A DNA stretch of 64,000 nucleotides from Marinifilum caeruleilacunae (GTDB lineage: Bacteria; Bacteroidota; Bacteroidia; Bacteroidales; Marinifilaceae). A program made the translations under genes and the position numbers. Positions 9,694 to 16,942 of the stretch are shown piece after piece. The stretch is from assembly GCF_013141825.1 (NCBI RefSeq), contig NZ_RZNH01000006.1, forward strand, positions 62,001 through 126,000. The letters run 5' to 3'. Under the pieces are notes generated by a model. It ran no database searches. It was not told the DNA's origin and saw nothing but the letters and a program-made list of their open reading frames with translations. The stretch's first letter is position 1, and every line of letters begins with the position of its first letter.

Positions 9694-9758
9694 AGTCTGA
9701 AAGTCTAAAGGTCTAAAAGTCTAAAAGTCTAAAGGTTGAAAGGTCTTGAAGAGAAAAA
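9694..9758. repeat. AAAGTCT-type short tandem repeat, copy 1
   Basis: Degenerate 7-8 base units (AAAGTCT, AAAGGTCT, AAAAGTCT) run head to tail just after the HAD gene and end in GGTCTTGAAGAG. Similar tracts occur at 11360-11411 (opposite orientation), 14232-14340 and 14497-14540, always between genes. Confidence 0.8.
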
Positions 9759-9800
9759 TATTGCCAGGACTTGAAGTTTCTGTTGATCGCTGAATACGGA

Positions 9801-9862
9801 TAAGCCCTGTAAGGGCGAAAAATTTTAGCCCAGGGTAAATCGAACATTGATAATCGTCGCCT
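9801..9862. repeat. GCCCT-AGGGC palindromic intergenic repeat, copy 1
   Basis: The palindrome GCCCTGTAAGGGC (9804-9816) is followed by TTTTAGCCCAGGGTAAAT and a GTCGCC tail. The same order of blocks recurs at 14361-14461. I see no coding potential on either strand. It lies between the ends of two convergent genes. Confidence 0.7.
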
Positions 9863-9967
9863 CTAATATGTTTCTTTTGTGGGGATGGTCATGCGACAAA
9901 AGAAAGTTGCAGAGTCAAAAAAGTCCAATAATTTAAAAGTTGCACTGTTATTACAATCCAAGAATTT

Positions 9968-11281
9968 TTACCTTGAAAGCAGAATCTTAATTTTCTTTTT
10001 CTTGATTCTTTCGTTTTTAAGCCTATTGGCCAATTTCTTCCCTAATCCACGTTTTACAGCTACAAAAGAGGTGTGATCCAGTACATCAATTTTACCCAGT
10101 TCATCTTTTTGCAGCTCTCCTTTCTTAAAAAAGAACCCCACCAAATCAACTTTGTTAATTTTCTCCTTCTTACCCAAACCAATATAGAGCGTTTCCCAAA
10201 CTGGAGGCGTTGGAATTTGTATGTCGTTTTTAAGCGAAAATACCGGAATATCTTCAGTAATAAATTCGGGTATTTTTTCTTCTTCAGCCACCACTATAAA
10301 CGAATTTCCTTTGGCATGCATTCTGGCCGTTCTACCATTTCTGTGTATAAATGCTTCCTCTACTTTTGGCAATTGGTAGTGAATTACATTCTGTATTTCA
10401 GGGATATCCAATCCTCGCGATGCAAGATCTGTTGTAATGAGCAGGTGATTGCTCCCATTTCGAAATTTTAGCAAAGCACGCTCTCTGTCAGCCTGCTCCA
10501 GTCCGCCATGAAAAATATCGCAGCTGATATTCTGTTCCTTTAGCAAATCGGCAATTCGCTCTACTGCATCCCTGTGGTTACAAAATACCAATCCAGGCTG
10601 ATCGCCCACAGTACAAATCAATCTGAACAGCGCATCCAGCTTATCTTTATCGTTGGCAATTACCTTGCGTTGCGTTAGTGCAATGGCCTTTTGTTTCGGC
10701 AGAAAATTAATTTCCTTAGGTGAATTCATCCTGGCAAATTCCGGAATTTCAATTCCCTGTGTTGCCGATGTCAATACCTTTTTAACTCCTCTTGGTAAAG
10801 ATTTAATTACCTCAGTCATCTCTTTCTGAAATCCCAACTCCAGTGCTTTATCAAACTCATCCAGAATCAGGAATTTAATTCCCGAAGCATCGAAGTTTTC
10901 CCTCCGGATATGATCAGCAACTCGACCAGGCGTACCAATTAAAACCGATGGTGGATTCTGTAAATTGTTCTTCTCAATTCTCATAGAATGTCCGCCATAG
11001 CAGCAATTTACCTTGTAGTTGGTTCCCATTGCTTTAAAAACCGATTCAATTTGTAAAGACAACTCCCGGGCTGGTGATAGCACAAGTGCCTGTACACCTT
11101 CCTTTGCGGGATCTAACTCCTTAAGCATAGGCAAAAGAAAAGCCAGCGTTTTTCCCGAACCGGTAGGAGACAAAAGAACCAGGTCATTCGATTTTTTCCA
11201 CGATTTGGCACATACATTCTGCATCTCGTTCAATTGCTCAATGCCAAGTTTCTTTAAAATATCTTCAGTTTTTATTTGCAT
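9968..11281 (-). CDS. DbpA-type DEAD-box ATP-dependent RNA helicase
   Basis: A 437-residue helicase. Motifs include Q motif (LNEMQ), Walker A SPTGSGKT (38-45), GTPGR, motif II as DEFD instead of DEAD (141-144), SAT, and HRNGRTAR. The C-terminal ~70 residues (VDLVGFFFKKGEL, GKIDVLDHTSFVAV, KKKIKILLSR) match the DbpA/YxiN RNA-binding domain, which in characterised proteins recognises hairpin 92 of 23S rRNA. A role in large-subunit ribosome assembly follows from that family. I chose the ATG at 11281 over one 12 codons upstream because a TTG-N21-TACCTTTG promoter (11286-11317) would start the transcript only a few bases before 11281. Confidence 0.92.
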   Translation of the reverse strand: MQIKTEDILKKLGIEQLNEMQNVCAKSWKKSNDLVLLSPTGSGKTLAFLLPMLKELDPAKEGVQALVLSPARELSLQIESVFKAMGTNYKVNCCYGGHSMRIEKNNLQNPPSVLIGTPGRVADHIRRENFDASGIKFLILDEFDKALELGFQKEMTEVIKSLPRGVKKVLTSATQGIEIPEFARMNSPKEINFLPKQKAIALTQRKVIANDKDKLDALFRLICTVGDQPGLVFCNHRDAVERIADLLKEQNISCDIFHGGLEQADRERALLKFRNGSNHLLITTDLASRGLDIPEIQNVIHYQLPKVEEAFIHRNGRTARMHAKGNSFIVVAEEEKIPEFITEDIPVFSLKNDIQIPTPPVWETLYIGLGKKEKINKVDLVGFFFKKGELQKDELGKIDVLDHTSFVAVKRGLGKKLANRLKNERIKKKKIKILLSR

Positions 11282-11285
11282 GCCG

Positions 11286-11317
11286 CAAAGGTAATAACAA
11301 TTGGCAGTATTCAGCAA
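11286..11317 (-). promoter_or_regulatory. Bacteroidota housekeeping promoter for the RNA helicase
   Basis: On the minus strand the -33 TTG (11315-11317) is followed after 21 bases by TACCTTTG (11286-11293), a full match to the TAnnTTTG -7 box. The transcript would begin within a few bases of the ATG at 11281, giving a nearly leaderless mRNA. Confidence 0.7.
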
Positions 11318-11359
11318 TCAGTAATCAGCAAACAACGATCAGCAGCAATATAACTCCTC

Positions 11360-11411
11360 CAGACTTTTCGACCTTTAGCCTTTTCGACTTTCAAACTTTT
11401 AAACTTTCATC
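11360..11411. repeat. AAAGTCT-type short tandem repeat, inverted copy
   Basis: AGACTTTTCGACCTTTAGCC and similar units form the reverse complement of the AAAGTC(T/G) tracts at 9694-9758 and 14232-14340. It lies in the short space between the divergent helicase and methyltransferase genes. Confidence 0.75.
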
Positions 11412-11473
11412 TCTTTTTTACCAGAAGGAAATGTAGTAGGTTTGTGATAGACTTTATCGCTTAGCTATAACAC

Positions 11474-12919
11474 ATGACCAGTAAAGCATCGCTATTAAAT
11501 TCATATAAAAAGCAGAAACACTTGCGTGGATTAAGGGAATTCCTGCCCCAGGTTTTTGATGGAGAATTATTGGATATTCAGAAGTTAAAGGCATTCCTTG
11601 GAGAGGAAAGTTATATCGACCAATCGAATTTTGAGCTGAGCTGGTTCGATAAAAACTTAGCAATCAATAAGGCAAAAGAGGAGTGCAACGGACAGTTGGT
11701 TTTTGTGAAGGAGAAATCGGCTTTATCCGATCAATCGGAAAACCTGTTTATTGAAGGCGATAACCTTGATGCCTTAAAGCTGTTAAAAAAGGATTACCAG
11801 GAAAAAATCAAGCTCATTTATATCGATCCACCATACAATACAGGTAAGAATTTTGGTTATAGCGATAACTATCAGCTTGCAAGCGACGATTACCTGGAAT
11901 ATTTGAATCATTCAACAATTGGCAGGGTTGATCAGTTGAAACAACATAGAATAGAAAGTGGCGAATTACACACCCAATGGTTGAACCTGATTTTCCCCCG
12001 TTTAATTTTGAGCAAAGATCTTTTGAGCGAGGATGGAGTAGTGCTGCTTTCCATCGATGAATCGGAGAAGGCCAATGCGCAACTGCTTTGCAACGAAGTG
12101 TTTGGCGAAGAGAATTTTGTAGGTTCATTTGTTTGGGAAAACAGGAGCATCAGTAACGATTCTGCGAACTTGTTTTCTACGGTTCATGAGTACATTCTGG
12201 TGTATGCCCGAAACAAATCGCAACTAAAATTCAAAGGCGAGGAGAAAGATTTTTCCAACTATTCTAATCCCGATTATGATGCCAATGGCGATTGGACACC
12301 CGATAATCCAACTGCAGCAAGTGGAAACGAAAAATCGCGATTTCCCATTATCAACCCATTTACAGGGGAAGAATATTTACCTCCCAATGGCAGGTTCTGG
12401 GCTTTCTCTGAGAGTAGAGTCGAAGAGTGGAGTAAATCAGGAAAAATGGTGTTTCCAAAAGAATTAGGCAAGCGATTTTTATTGAAGAAATATCGCAACG
12501 AACTGCGGAGTGAAAGAAAAGCCATTTCATCTGTAATTACTGATATTCCAACACTGAAAGGCACCAAGGAATTGAAAGATTTGTATCCCGATGAGATCCC
12601 TTTCAAGCACCCAAAGCCAACCGAATTGCTCATAAAACTTTTCGATCAGTTAACAGGAAATGAAGATTTTATCATGGATATTTTCGCTGGATCGGCATCA
12701 ACGGCTCACGCCGTTTATAAAATGAACAAGTTGGAAGCTTCGCAGAGGAAGTTTATTTGTATCCAGAACAAAGAAATCCTTTCACAGAATACAGCAGGTT
12801 ACAGGGCTGGTTTTAATACAATAGCCGATGTTGCGATAGATCGAATAGAAAGAGCAGGAAAACAGCAAACTTCTAATAATTCTGGTGTAAATTATTTTAG
12901 AATATCCTATTCAAAGTAA
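11474..12919 (+). CDS. Orphan type III-like (Mod, beta-class) DNA methyltransferase
   Basis: A 481-residue adenine-N6 methyltransferase of the beta class by motif order. The catalytic DPPY (118-121, in IDPPYNTGKNF) comes first and the SAM-binding FAGSAST (404-410) near the C-terminus, with the Mod-type ending IADVAIDRIERAGK. The target-recognition region lies between them (about 190-360). Mod subunits normally precede a Res helicase-nuclease gene, but the next gene here is threonine dehydrogenase on the same strand and the previous gene is a divergent RNA helicase. It therefore appears to be a solitary methylase, for epigenetic marking or as a relic of a restriction system. A possible TAGGTTTG -7 box lies at 11437-11444. 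Confidence 0.88.
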   Translation: MTSKASLLNSYKKQKHLRGLREFLPQVFDGELLDIQKLKAFLGEESYIDQSNFELSWFDKNLAINKAKEECNGQLVFVKEKSALSDQSENLFIEGDNLDALKLLKKDYQEKIKLIYIDPPYNTGKNFGYSDNYQLASDDYLEYLNHSTIGRVDQLKQHRIESGELHTQWLNLIFPRLILSKDLLSEDGVVLLSIDESEKANAQLLCNEVFGEENFVGSFVWENRSISNDSANLFSTVHEYILVYARNKSQLKFKGEEKDFSNYSNPDYDANGDWTPDNPTAASGNEKSRFPIINPFTGEEYLPPNGRFWAFSESRVEEWSKSGKMVFPKELGKRFLLKKYRNELRSERKAISSVITDIPTLKGTKELKDLYPDEIPFKHPKPTELLIKLFDQLTGNEDFIMDIFAGSASTAHAVYKMNKLEASQRKFICIQNKEILSQNTAGYRAGFNTIADVAIDRIERAGKQQTSNNSGVNYFRISYSK

Positions 12920-13145
12920 TTTTTACTGATACGAGAAGAAAACTCCGGTGATTTCAGCTAAATGTGTAAGTGCATTTGTATGCATTCAGTTTTATTTACT
13001 TAATCCCGGTGAAAGAGCTTGAATTTATTGACAAGTTTTTTTACTTTGTGAGGAGCTTTTTTGATGATCGCATCCCACGGAACTGTTGATTAATCAGATT
13101 GAAAGCAATTGAAATACAACAAAAAACAAAAACACATACAACATC

Positions 13146-14177
13146 ATGGCAAAAATGAAAGCTCTTGTAAAATCCAAACCCGAAAAAGGGATGTGGATGG
13201 AAGAAGTAGATATTCCTGAAGTAGGAGTAAACGACGTTCTTGTAAAAATCAAAAAAACGGCAATATGTGGTACCGACTTACACATTTACAAATGGGATGA
13301 GTGGTCGCAAAATACCATTAAACCTGGAATGATTATCGGTCACGAATATGTTGGTGAAGTTGCACAAATAGGTGCCGGGGTAACTGGTTTCGAGATTGGA
13401 GATCGTGTAACAGGAGAAGGTCATATTGCTTGCGGACACTGTCGTAACTGTCGTAGAGGACGTAAACACGTATGTGAAAATACAGTTGGTATTGGTGTAA
13501 ATATCGATGGTATTTTTGCTGAATATGCTTCTATTCCAGCTTCTAACCTGATGAAAATGAGCGATAAAATTCCAGATGAAATGTTGGCCATTATGGACCC
13601 ATTTGGAAATGCGACTCATACCGCTCTTTCTTTCCCTTTAATTGGTGAAGATGTTTTGGTTACAGGTGCTGGTTTAATTGGTAGCATGTGTGTGGCTGTG
13701 GCAAAATTTGCAGGCGCACGTTACGTAGTGGCTACAGAAACCAACCCATTCAGAATTGAATTGGCGAAGAAAATGGGTGCCGATCGTGTAATCAATCCAA
13801 TGGAAGAAAGCCTTGATGATGTAATTAAAGAATTGGGAATGATTGGTTTCGATATCGGTTTGGAATGTTCGGGAGCACCTGCTGCATTCAACGATATGGT
13901 TGGACACATGTACAACTCAGGAAAAATTTCACTACTTGGAATTCTACCATCTCAAACCACTGTAAACTGGAACGATATCATTTTCAAGAGTCTACAGTTA
14001 AAAGGAATTTACGGTCGTGAAATGTACGAAACCTGGTACCAAATGGAGCAGATGTTAATGAGCGGTCTGGATCTTTCTCCGATGATTACTCACCGTTTTA
14101 AAGCTGACGAATTCCAGAAAGGTTTCGAAATCATGGAAAAAGGTGATTGCGGAAAAGTTATTTTAGATTGGGAATAA
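13146..14177 (+). CDS. tdh: L-threonine 3-dehydrogenase
   Basis: A 343-residue zinc-dependent medium-chain dehydrogenase of normal family length. It has catalytic-zinc residues C41 (AICGTDLH) and H66-E67 (GHEYVGE), a structural-zinc loop with four cysteines (C96, C99, C102, C110), and an NAD-binding VTGAGLIGS turn. The [18 protein letters not shown] and [14 protein letters not shown] segments are typical of threonine dehydrogenase. It oxidises L-threonine to 2-amino-3-oxobutyrate with NAD+. The usual partner kbl is not adjacent. It is monocistronic: a 226-base gap lies upstream and a terminator follows directly. Confidence 0.92.
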   Translation: MAKMKALVKSKPEKGMWMEEVDIPEVGVNDVLVKIKKTAICGTDLHIYKWDEWSQNTIKPGMIIGHEYVGEVAQIGAGVTGFEIGDRVTGEGHIACGHCRNCRRGRKHVCENTVGIGVNIDGIFAEYASIPASNLMKMSDKIPDEMLAIMDPFGNATHTALSFPLIGEDVLVTGAGLIGSMCVAVAKFAGARYVVATETNPFRIELAKKMGADRVINPMEESLDDVIKELGMIGFDIGLECSGAPAAFNDMVGHMYNSGKISLLGILPSQTTVNWNDIIFKSLQLKGIYGREMYETWYQMEQMLMSGLDLSPMITHRFKADEFQKGFEIMEKGDCGKVILDWE

Positions 14178-14202
14178 TAATAACCAATATATATCATTGT
14201 AA

Positions 14203-14232
14203 AGCTCGGTTTTTTAGCCGGGCTTTTTTTTT
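14203..14232 (+). terminator. Rho-independent terminator after tdh
   Basis: Stem AGCTCGG / CCGGGCT (14203-14209 / 14218-14224, one G-T pair) followed by a run of T residues to 14232. Confidence 0.9.
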
Positions 14233-14340
14233 GAAAGTTCAAAAGTCTAAAGGTCTAAAGGTCGAAAAGTCTAAAAGTCGAAGAGTCTAAAAGTCGAAGA
14301 GTCTTGAAGAGTCCTGAAAAGTGGAAGAGCCTGGAAAGGT
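14232..14340. repeat. AAAGTCT-type short tandem repeat, copy 2 (longest)
   Basis: About 110 bases of AAAGTCT/AAAGGTC/AAAGTCGAAGAGTCT units, drifting to GAAGAGTCCTGAAAAGTGG at the right. This is the longest tract of the family in the window and directly abuts the tdh terminator. Confidence 0.8.
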
Positions 14341-14360
14341 TGAACTCTTGCTAATGGTTT

Positions 14361-14461
14361 ATTTTAGCCCTGAAAGGGCAATTTATTTCAGCCCAGGGCA
14401 AATGAGAGAAGCGAGTGTCGCCCTGGGTAAAGGCAAATCGCCGCAATTGTCGCATCTGTAG
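14361..14461. repeat. GCCCT-AGGGC palindromic intergenic repeat, copy 2
   Basis: GCCCTGAAAGGGC (14367-14379) is followed by TTTCAGCCCAGGGCAAAT and a TGTCGCCCTGGGTAAA block that can pair with the AGCCCAGGGC block. It has the same modular order as 9801-9862 but is longer and better preserved. No coding potential is seen. Confidence 0.75.
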
Positions 14462-14496
14462 ACTATCATTATTATAATTCAATTCATGCGACGGGT

Positions 14497-14540
14497 ACAA
14501 GTCGAAAAGTCAAAAGATCGAAAAGTCTTGAAGAGACGAA
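14497..14540. repeat. AAAGTCT-type short tandem repeat, copy 3
   Basis: ACAAGTCGAAAAGTCAAAAG and AAAAGTCTTGAAGAG units, again next to a GCCCT-AGGGC element as at 9694-9862. Confidence 0.65.
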
Positions 14541-14620
14541 GCGTTTTTTAATCATTTGCTAATGGCAATTTGCCTAATACTTATTGCTTAAATAAACCAT
14601 AAGCATGCAGCCATAAAATT

Positions 14621-14695
14621 ATGCTGATCGCAAAAAGTTTCGATGCTTACTGCAAAAAATTGCGATGCTTACCGCAAAAAGTTTCGATCAGCATA
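14621..14695. repeat. Three 22-bp tandem repeats bracketed by a perfect inverted repeat
   Basis: Three imperfect 22-base units start GCAAAAA at 14630, 14652 and 14674 (consensus GCAAAAAnTTnCGATGCTTAC). The block is bounded by ATGCTGATCG (14621-14630) and its exact reverse complement CGATCAGCAT (14685-14694). The whole block could fold into one long hairpin or serve as a protein-binding array. The gap 14178-14797 holds only this, the other repeats listed and two terminators. Confidence 0.75.
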
Positions 14696-14736
14696 AAATT
14701 GCATAGCCTTGCCTGAGGGCAAAATTTTCATTTCTT

Positions 14737-14776
14737 AAAAAATAAAAAAGGCTACATTCTCTTAAAAATGCAGCCT
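14737..14776 (-). terminator. Rho-independent terminator of the minus-strand mini-FecR gene
   Basis: Read on the minus strand: stem AGGCTGCATT / AATGTAGCCT (14767-14776 / 14750-14759), loop of seven bases, then TTTTTTATTTTTT (14737-14749). It lies 21 bases downstream of the stop of the gene at 14798-15187. Confidence 0.88.
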
Positions 14777-14797
14777 AATCTATTTCTTTTCGATTTC

Positions 14798-15187
14798 CTA
14801 TTTCTTATTAGATTCTTTCTTTTTTTTCGATTCAATTTCCTTTTTCTTCAATTCGATCACTTTTTTGATACTATCGGTAGTGATGTAATTAATTCCGGTA
14901 GAATCGACAACGATACGAACACCATTGGTTTGTGAATTTACGATGGTATCGCTTTTGGTTCCCAAAACTATTTTTCTACCATCGGAAAGTATGAGTGTGG
15001 CCTGCTTTTTTCCAGGCTTTATTTTTTTATCATTAGCCAATGCATGTTGGTTTACTGGCAGCATAAAAGCTACTAAAACAATTGCAATAGCAACTCTCTT
15101 GATCTGCAGCAAACCCGTTTTTGCTCTCGTTCTTTTGCCTTTAACAGCCAATAGCTTGTTTAAAATGGCAATCTCTCTCTTCTTCAT
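14798..15187 (-). CDS. Small exported protein with a solitary FecR-like beta-strand motif
   Basis: A 129-residue protein. A basic N-terminus precedes a hydrophobic segment (VAIAIVLVAFMLPV, 32-45) that ends in an HALA-N signal-peptidase-like site near residue 51. Residues 63-101 (QATLILSDGRKIVL, then TNGVRIVVDSTGINY) match the segment just after the TM helix in FecR anti-sigma proteins; compare AELVLADGKVLDL and AQLYLSDGSTVNL in the two larger FecR proteins of this window. The FecR core and DUF4974 domains are absent, and the tail is a lysine/glutamate-rich helix. A good AGGGGA sequence precedes the ATG. It has its own terminator, so it looks like a real gene, not debris. Function unknown. Confidence 0.7.
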   Translation of the reverse strand: MKKREIAILNKLLAVKGKRTRAKTGLLQIKRVAIAIVLVAFMLPVNQHALANDKKIKPGKKQATLILSDGRKIVLGTKSDTIVNSQTNGVRIVVDSTGINYITTDSIKKVIELKKKEIESKKKKESNKK

Positions 15188-15381
15188 TATTTCCCCCTAT
15201 GTGATTCGGCTGATTACTTGTTTTTAATAATTACACTACAATAACAGTCGATTGTCAAAAACGGGTGAACGAAAAGATGAAATTATTTGTTAAAAAACCT
15301 TTAATTTTAATATTTGAAAGTAAAATAGGTGATTTAACTTACAGATTGATAGCTTGCTCTTGCATTTCTGTCAATGGAAAT

Positions 15382-15882
15382 TTATTCCTTTTCTGGATAT
15401 TCATACGCATTTCCTTGTGTATCTACCAATGGGAGTTTAAGTTGTTTCCAAACAGAAAGACCACCTTGTAATTCATATACATTATTGAAACCCTGTTTTA
15501 CCAAGGCTTTAACCGCTGCCGGACTTCTTAATTCCATACCACAATACACCATAATTTGATGATCGCGATGCAAATCTTTCAAGGCTTCTTTAAAGTAGGT
15601 GAAATCGTAAATTAGTTTGCCTCCCTTAATACGTGGTTCCGAAATATAAACGTCTCTTGGGCGAATGTCATAAATCAATACACTGTCGCAATTTACAATT
15701 AAGCGATGAAACTCTTTTGCATCAACCAGTCCGGTAATGTCTCTGTATTGAGAGTAATCTTCCATCGATTCTTCAGAACCTGAATTACTTCCGATATTTT
15801 GAGAGTCTTGCTCCTTGCTTTTATTGAAATTGCTGCAAGCAGCCAATAGAAATAATAGGAAAGTAAAATAAAGTATTCGCAT
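15382..15882 (-). CDS. Rhodanese-like domain lipoprotein
   Basis: A 166-residue protein with a lipoprotein signal ending in LLAAC (C16) and a Ser/Asp/Asn-rich linker (17-45). The rhodanese domain has its active-site loop at VYCGMELRS (C113 to R118, six-residue CxxxxR loop) and a C-terminal GFNNVYELQGGLSVWKQLKLPL, typical of single-domain rhodaneses. It could carry persulfide or thiol chemistry at the periplasmic face of a membrane. It is monocistronic; 194 bases without a gene separate it from the mini-FecR gene. Its proximity to the redox island may be meaningful or chance. Confidence 0.88.
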   Translation of the reverse strand: MRILYFTFLLFLLAACSNFNKSKEQDSQNIGSNSGSEESMEDYSQYRDITGLVDAKEFHRLIVNCDSVLIYDIRPRDVYISEPRIKGGKLIYDFTYFKEALKDLHRDHQIMVYCGMELRSPAAVKALVKQGFNNVYELQGGLSVWKQLKLPLVDTQGNAYEYPEKE

Positions 15883-16015
15883 TTTGTTAATGGTTAGATA
15901 AATTCTTTGTTTGCTGTAATATTTGATTTTGAAAAGTGGCTTAAAGGTATCATTTCTTCCTGCAATTTGATTTCTCGATTGGATCTAATTCATTTCATCC
16001 TTTAAAAAAAACTTC

Positions 16016-16042
16016 TATTTTTGCTTCAACTAACCCACTATT
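16016..16042 (+). promoter_or_regulatory. Promoter -7 box and conserved leader of ECF sigma gene 1
   Basis: TATTTTTG (16016-16023) fits the Bacteroidota TAnnTTTG -7 box. The leader block TAACCCACTATT (16031-16042) recurs exactly upstream of sigma gene 3 (54489-54500). No clear -33 TTG is visible. Confidence 0.5.
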
Positions 16043-16054
16043 TTAAAGAACCAC

Positions 16055-16612
16055 ATGTCCGAATCGAAAGATATTTTAAACGAATTGCTACGTAGCGGAA
16101 GCAAGAAAGCCTACGAAGCATTCTTTAAACATTACTACCAGGATTTATTCTTGTGGGCCAATAGTATCCTCAAAAATTCGGAAGCCGCAGAAGATGTTGT
16201 TCAGGAATTTTTTATCAGTTTCTGGGAGAAGAAAAGATACAAATCTGTGAGCTCAAATTTGCAATCGTACATCTACAGGGCGGTAAAAAATGCTTGCCTG
16301 AATTATTTGCAGCGCGAGAAAAAGCTAATTCACGATATTGAAAACCTGGAGGAGAAAGAATCTGCTCCCAAAGCAAACGAACAAAGTATCGAGAATTCTC
16401 AGTTAATTTACTCTGCCATTAACGAATTGCCCGAAAAATGTAAGGAAGTATTCATGCTTTGCTGTGTTAGTGGTTATACCTATAACGAAGCCGCTGAGGA
16501 ATTGGGTGTATCAATGAACACAGTTAGAACTCATATGGTTCGTGCTTTTAAAATGCTACGCGAGAAGCTAAAATCTCCTCATTTGTTCTACATGCTGTTC
16601 TTTCATAAATAG
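16055..16612 (+). CDS. FecI-type ECF sigma factor 1
   Basis: A 185-residue sigma-70 family protein. Region 2 spans about residues 20-90 (YQDLFLWANSILKNSEAAEDVVQEFFISFWEKK), and region 4 about 125-175 (INELPEKCKEVFMLCCVSGYTYNEAAEELGVSMNTVRTHMVRAF) holds a clear helix-turn-helix. It would direct RNA polymerase to the cassette that follows, released by an outer-membrane signal passed through SusC and FecR 1. It is separated from fecR by 330 bases, so fecR has its own promoter. Confidence 0.93.
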   Translation: MSESKDILNELLRSGSKKAYEAFFKHYYQDLFLWANSILKNSEAAEDVVQEFFISFWEKKRYKSVSSNLQSYIYRAVKNACLNYLQREKKLIHDIENLEEKESAPKANEQSIENSQLIYSAINELPEKCKEVFMLCCVSGYTYNEAAEELGVSMNTVRTHMVRAFKMLREKLKSPHLFYMLFFHK

Positions 16613-16873
16613 AATTCAGCTACCTACTACAAGTTTATGCCTTTGGCTGAAAAAGAAAGAAGTATAAAATGTTAGCGGCTGGTCAGTTCTCCCTTTTCAA
16701 GTGGGGATTTTGGGAGATATCTAAAGCAGCACACCTGGTAAAAAAATTCTTCTTATCAAATTAAAAACCTTGTACATCATTATTTTACGAGCTTTATTGA
16801 CTTGTGAATCCGAAAGTTATATCTTGTTTTCGGGCTGTTTTCAAAAAAAATGAAAAAAACTTTCAAATCTTTT
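16613..16873. other. Intergenic stretch between sigma 1 and fecR 1
   Basis: No gene is seen on either strand. The only structure is a weak TCTCCC/GGGAGA inverted repeat near 16690-16714; the right end is T-rich and leads into the ECF promoter at 16874. Confidence 0.6.
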
Positions 16874-16900
16874 CACATCATTTAAAAACTGCCTTGTCTT
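16874..16900 (+). promoter_or_regulatory. ECF-type promoter site 1 (fecR 1)
   Basis: CAC at 16874-16876, preceded by TTTT, and TTGTCTT at 16894-16900. The 20-base offset from CAC to the second element matches the sites at 26019, 52275, 52958 and 55091. It lies 43 bases before the fecR 1 ATG, and a TATACAAGA stretch follows, as at site 5. Confidence 0.65.
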
Positions 16901-16942
16901 AAGGGTGTATACAAGATATCTATAGATCGAAATAAATTACAA

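Noticed and set aside
9879-10076. Plus-strand frame beginning MGMVMRQKKVAESK
   Set aside because: It overlaps the end of the well-supported helicase gene on the other strand and has no family resemblance.
15188-15381. Gap between the mini-FecR and rhodanese genes checked for an RNA gene
   Set aside because: No cloverleaf, riboswitch-like or terminator structure was convincing.
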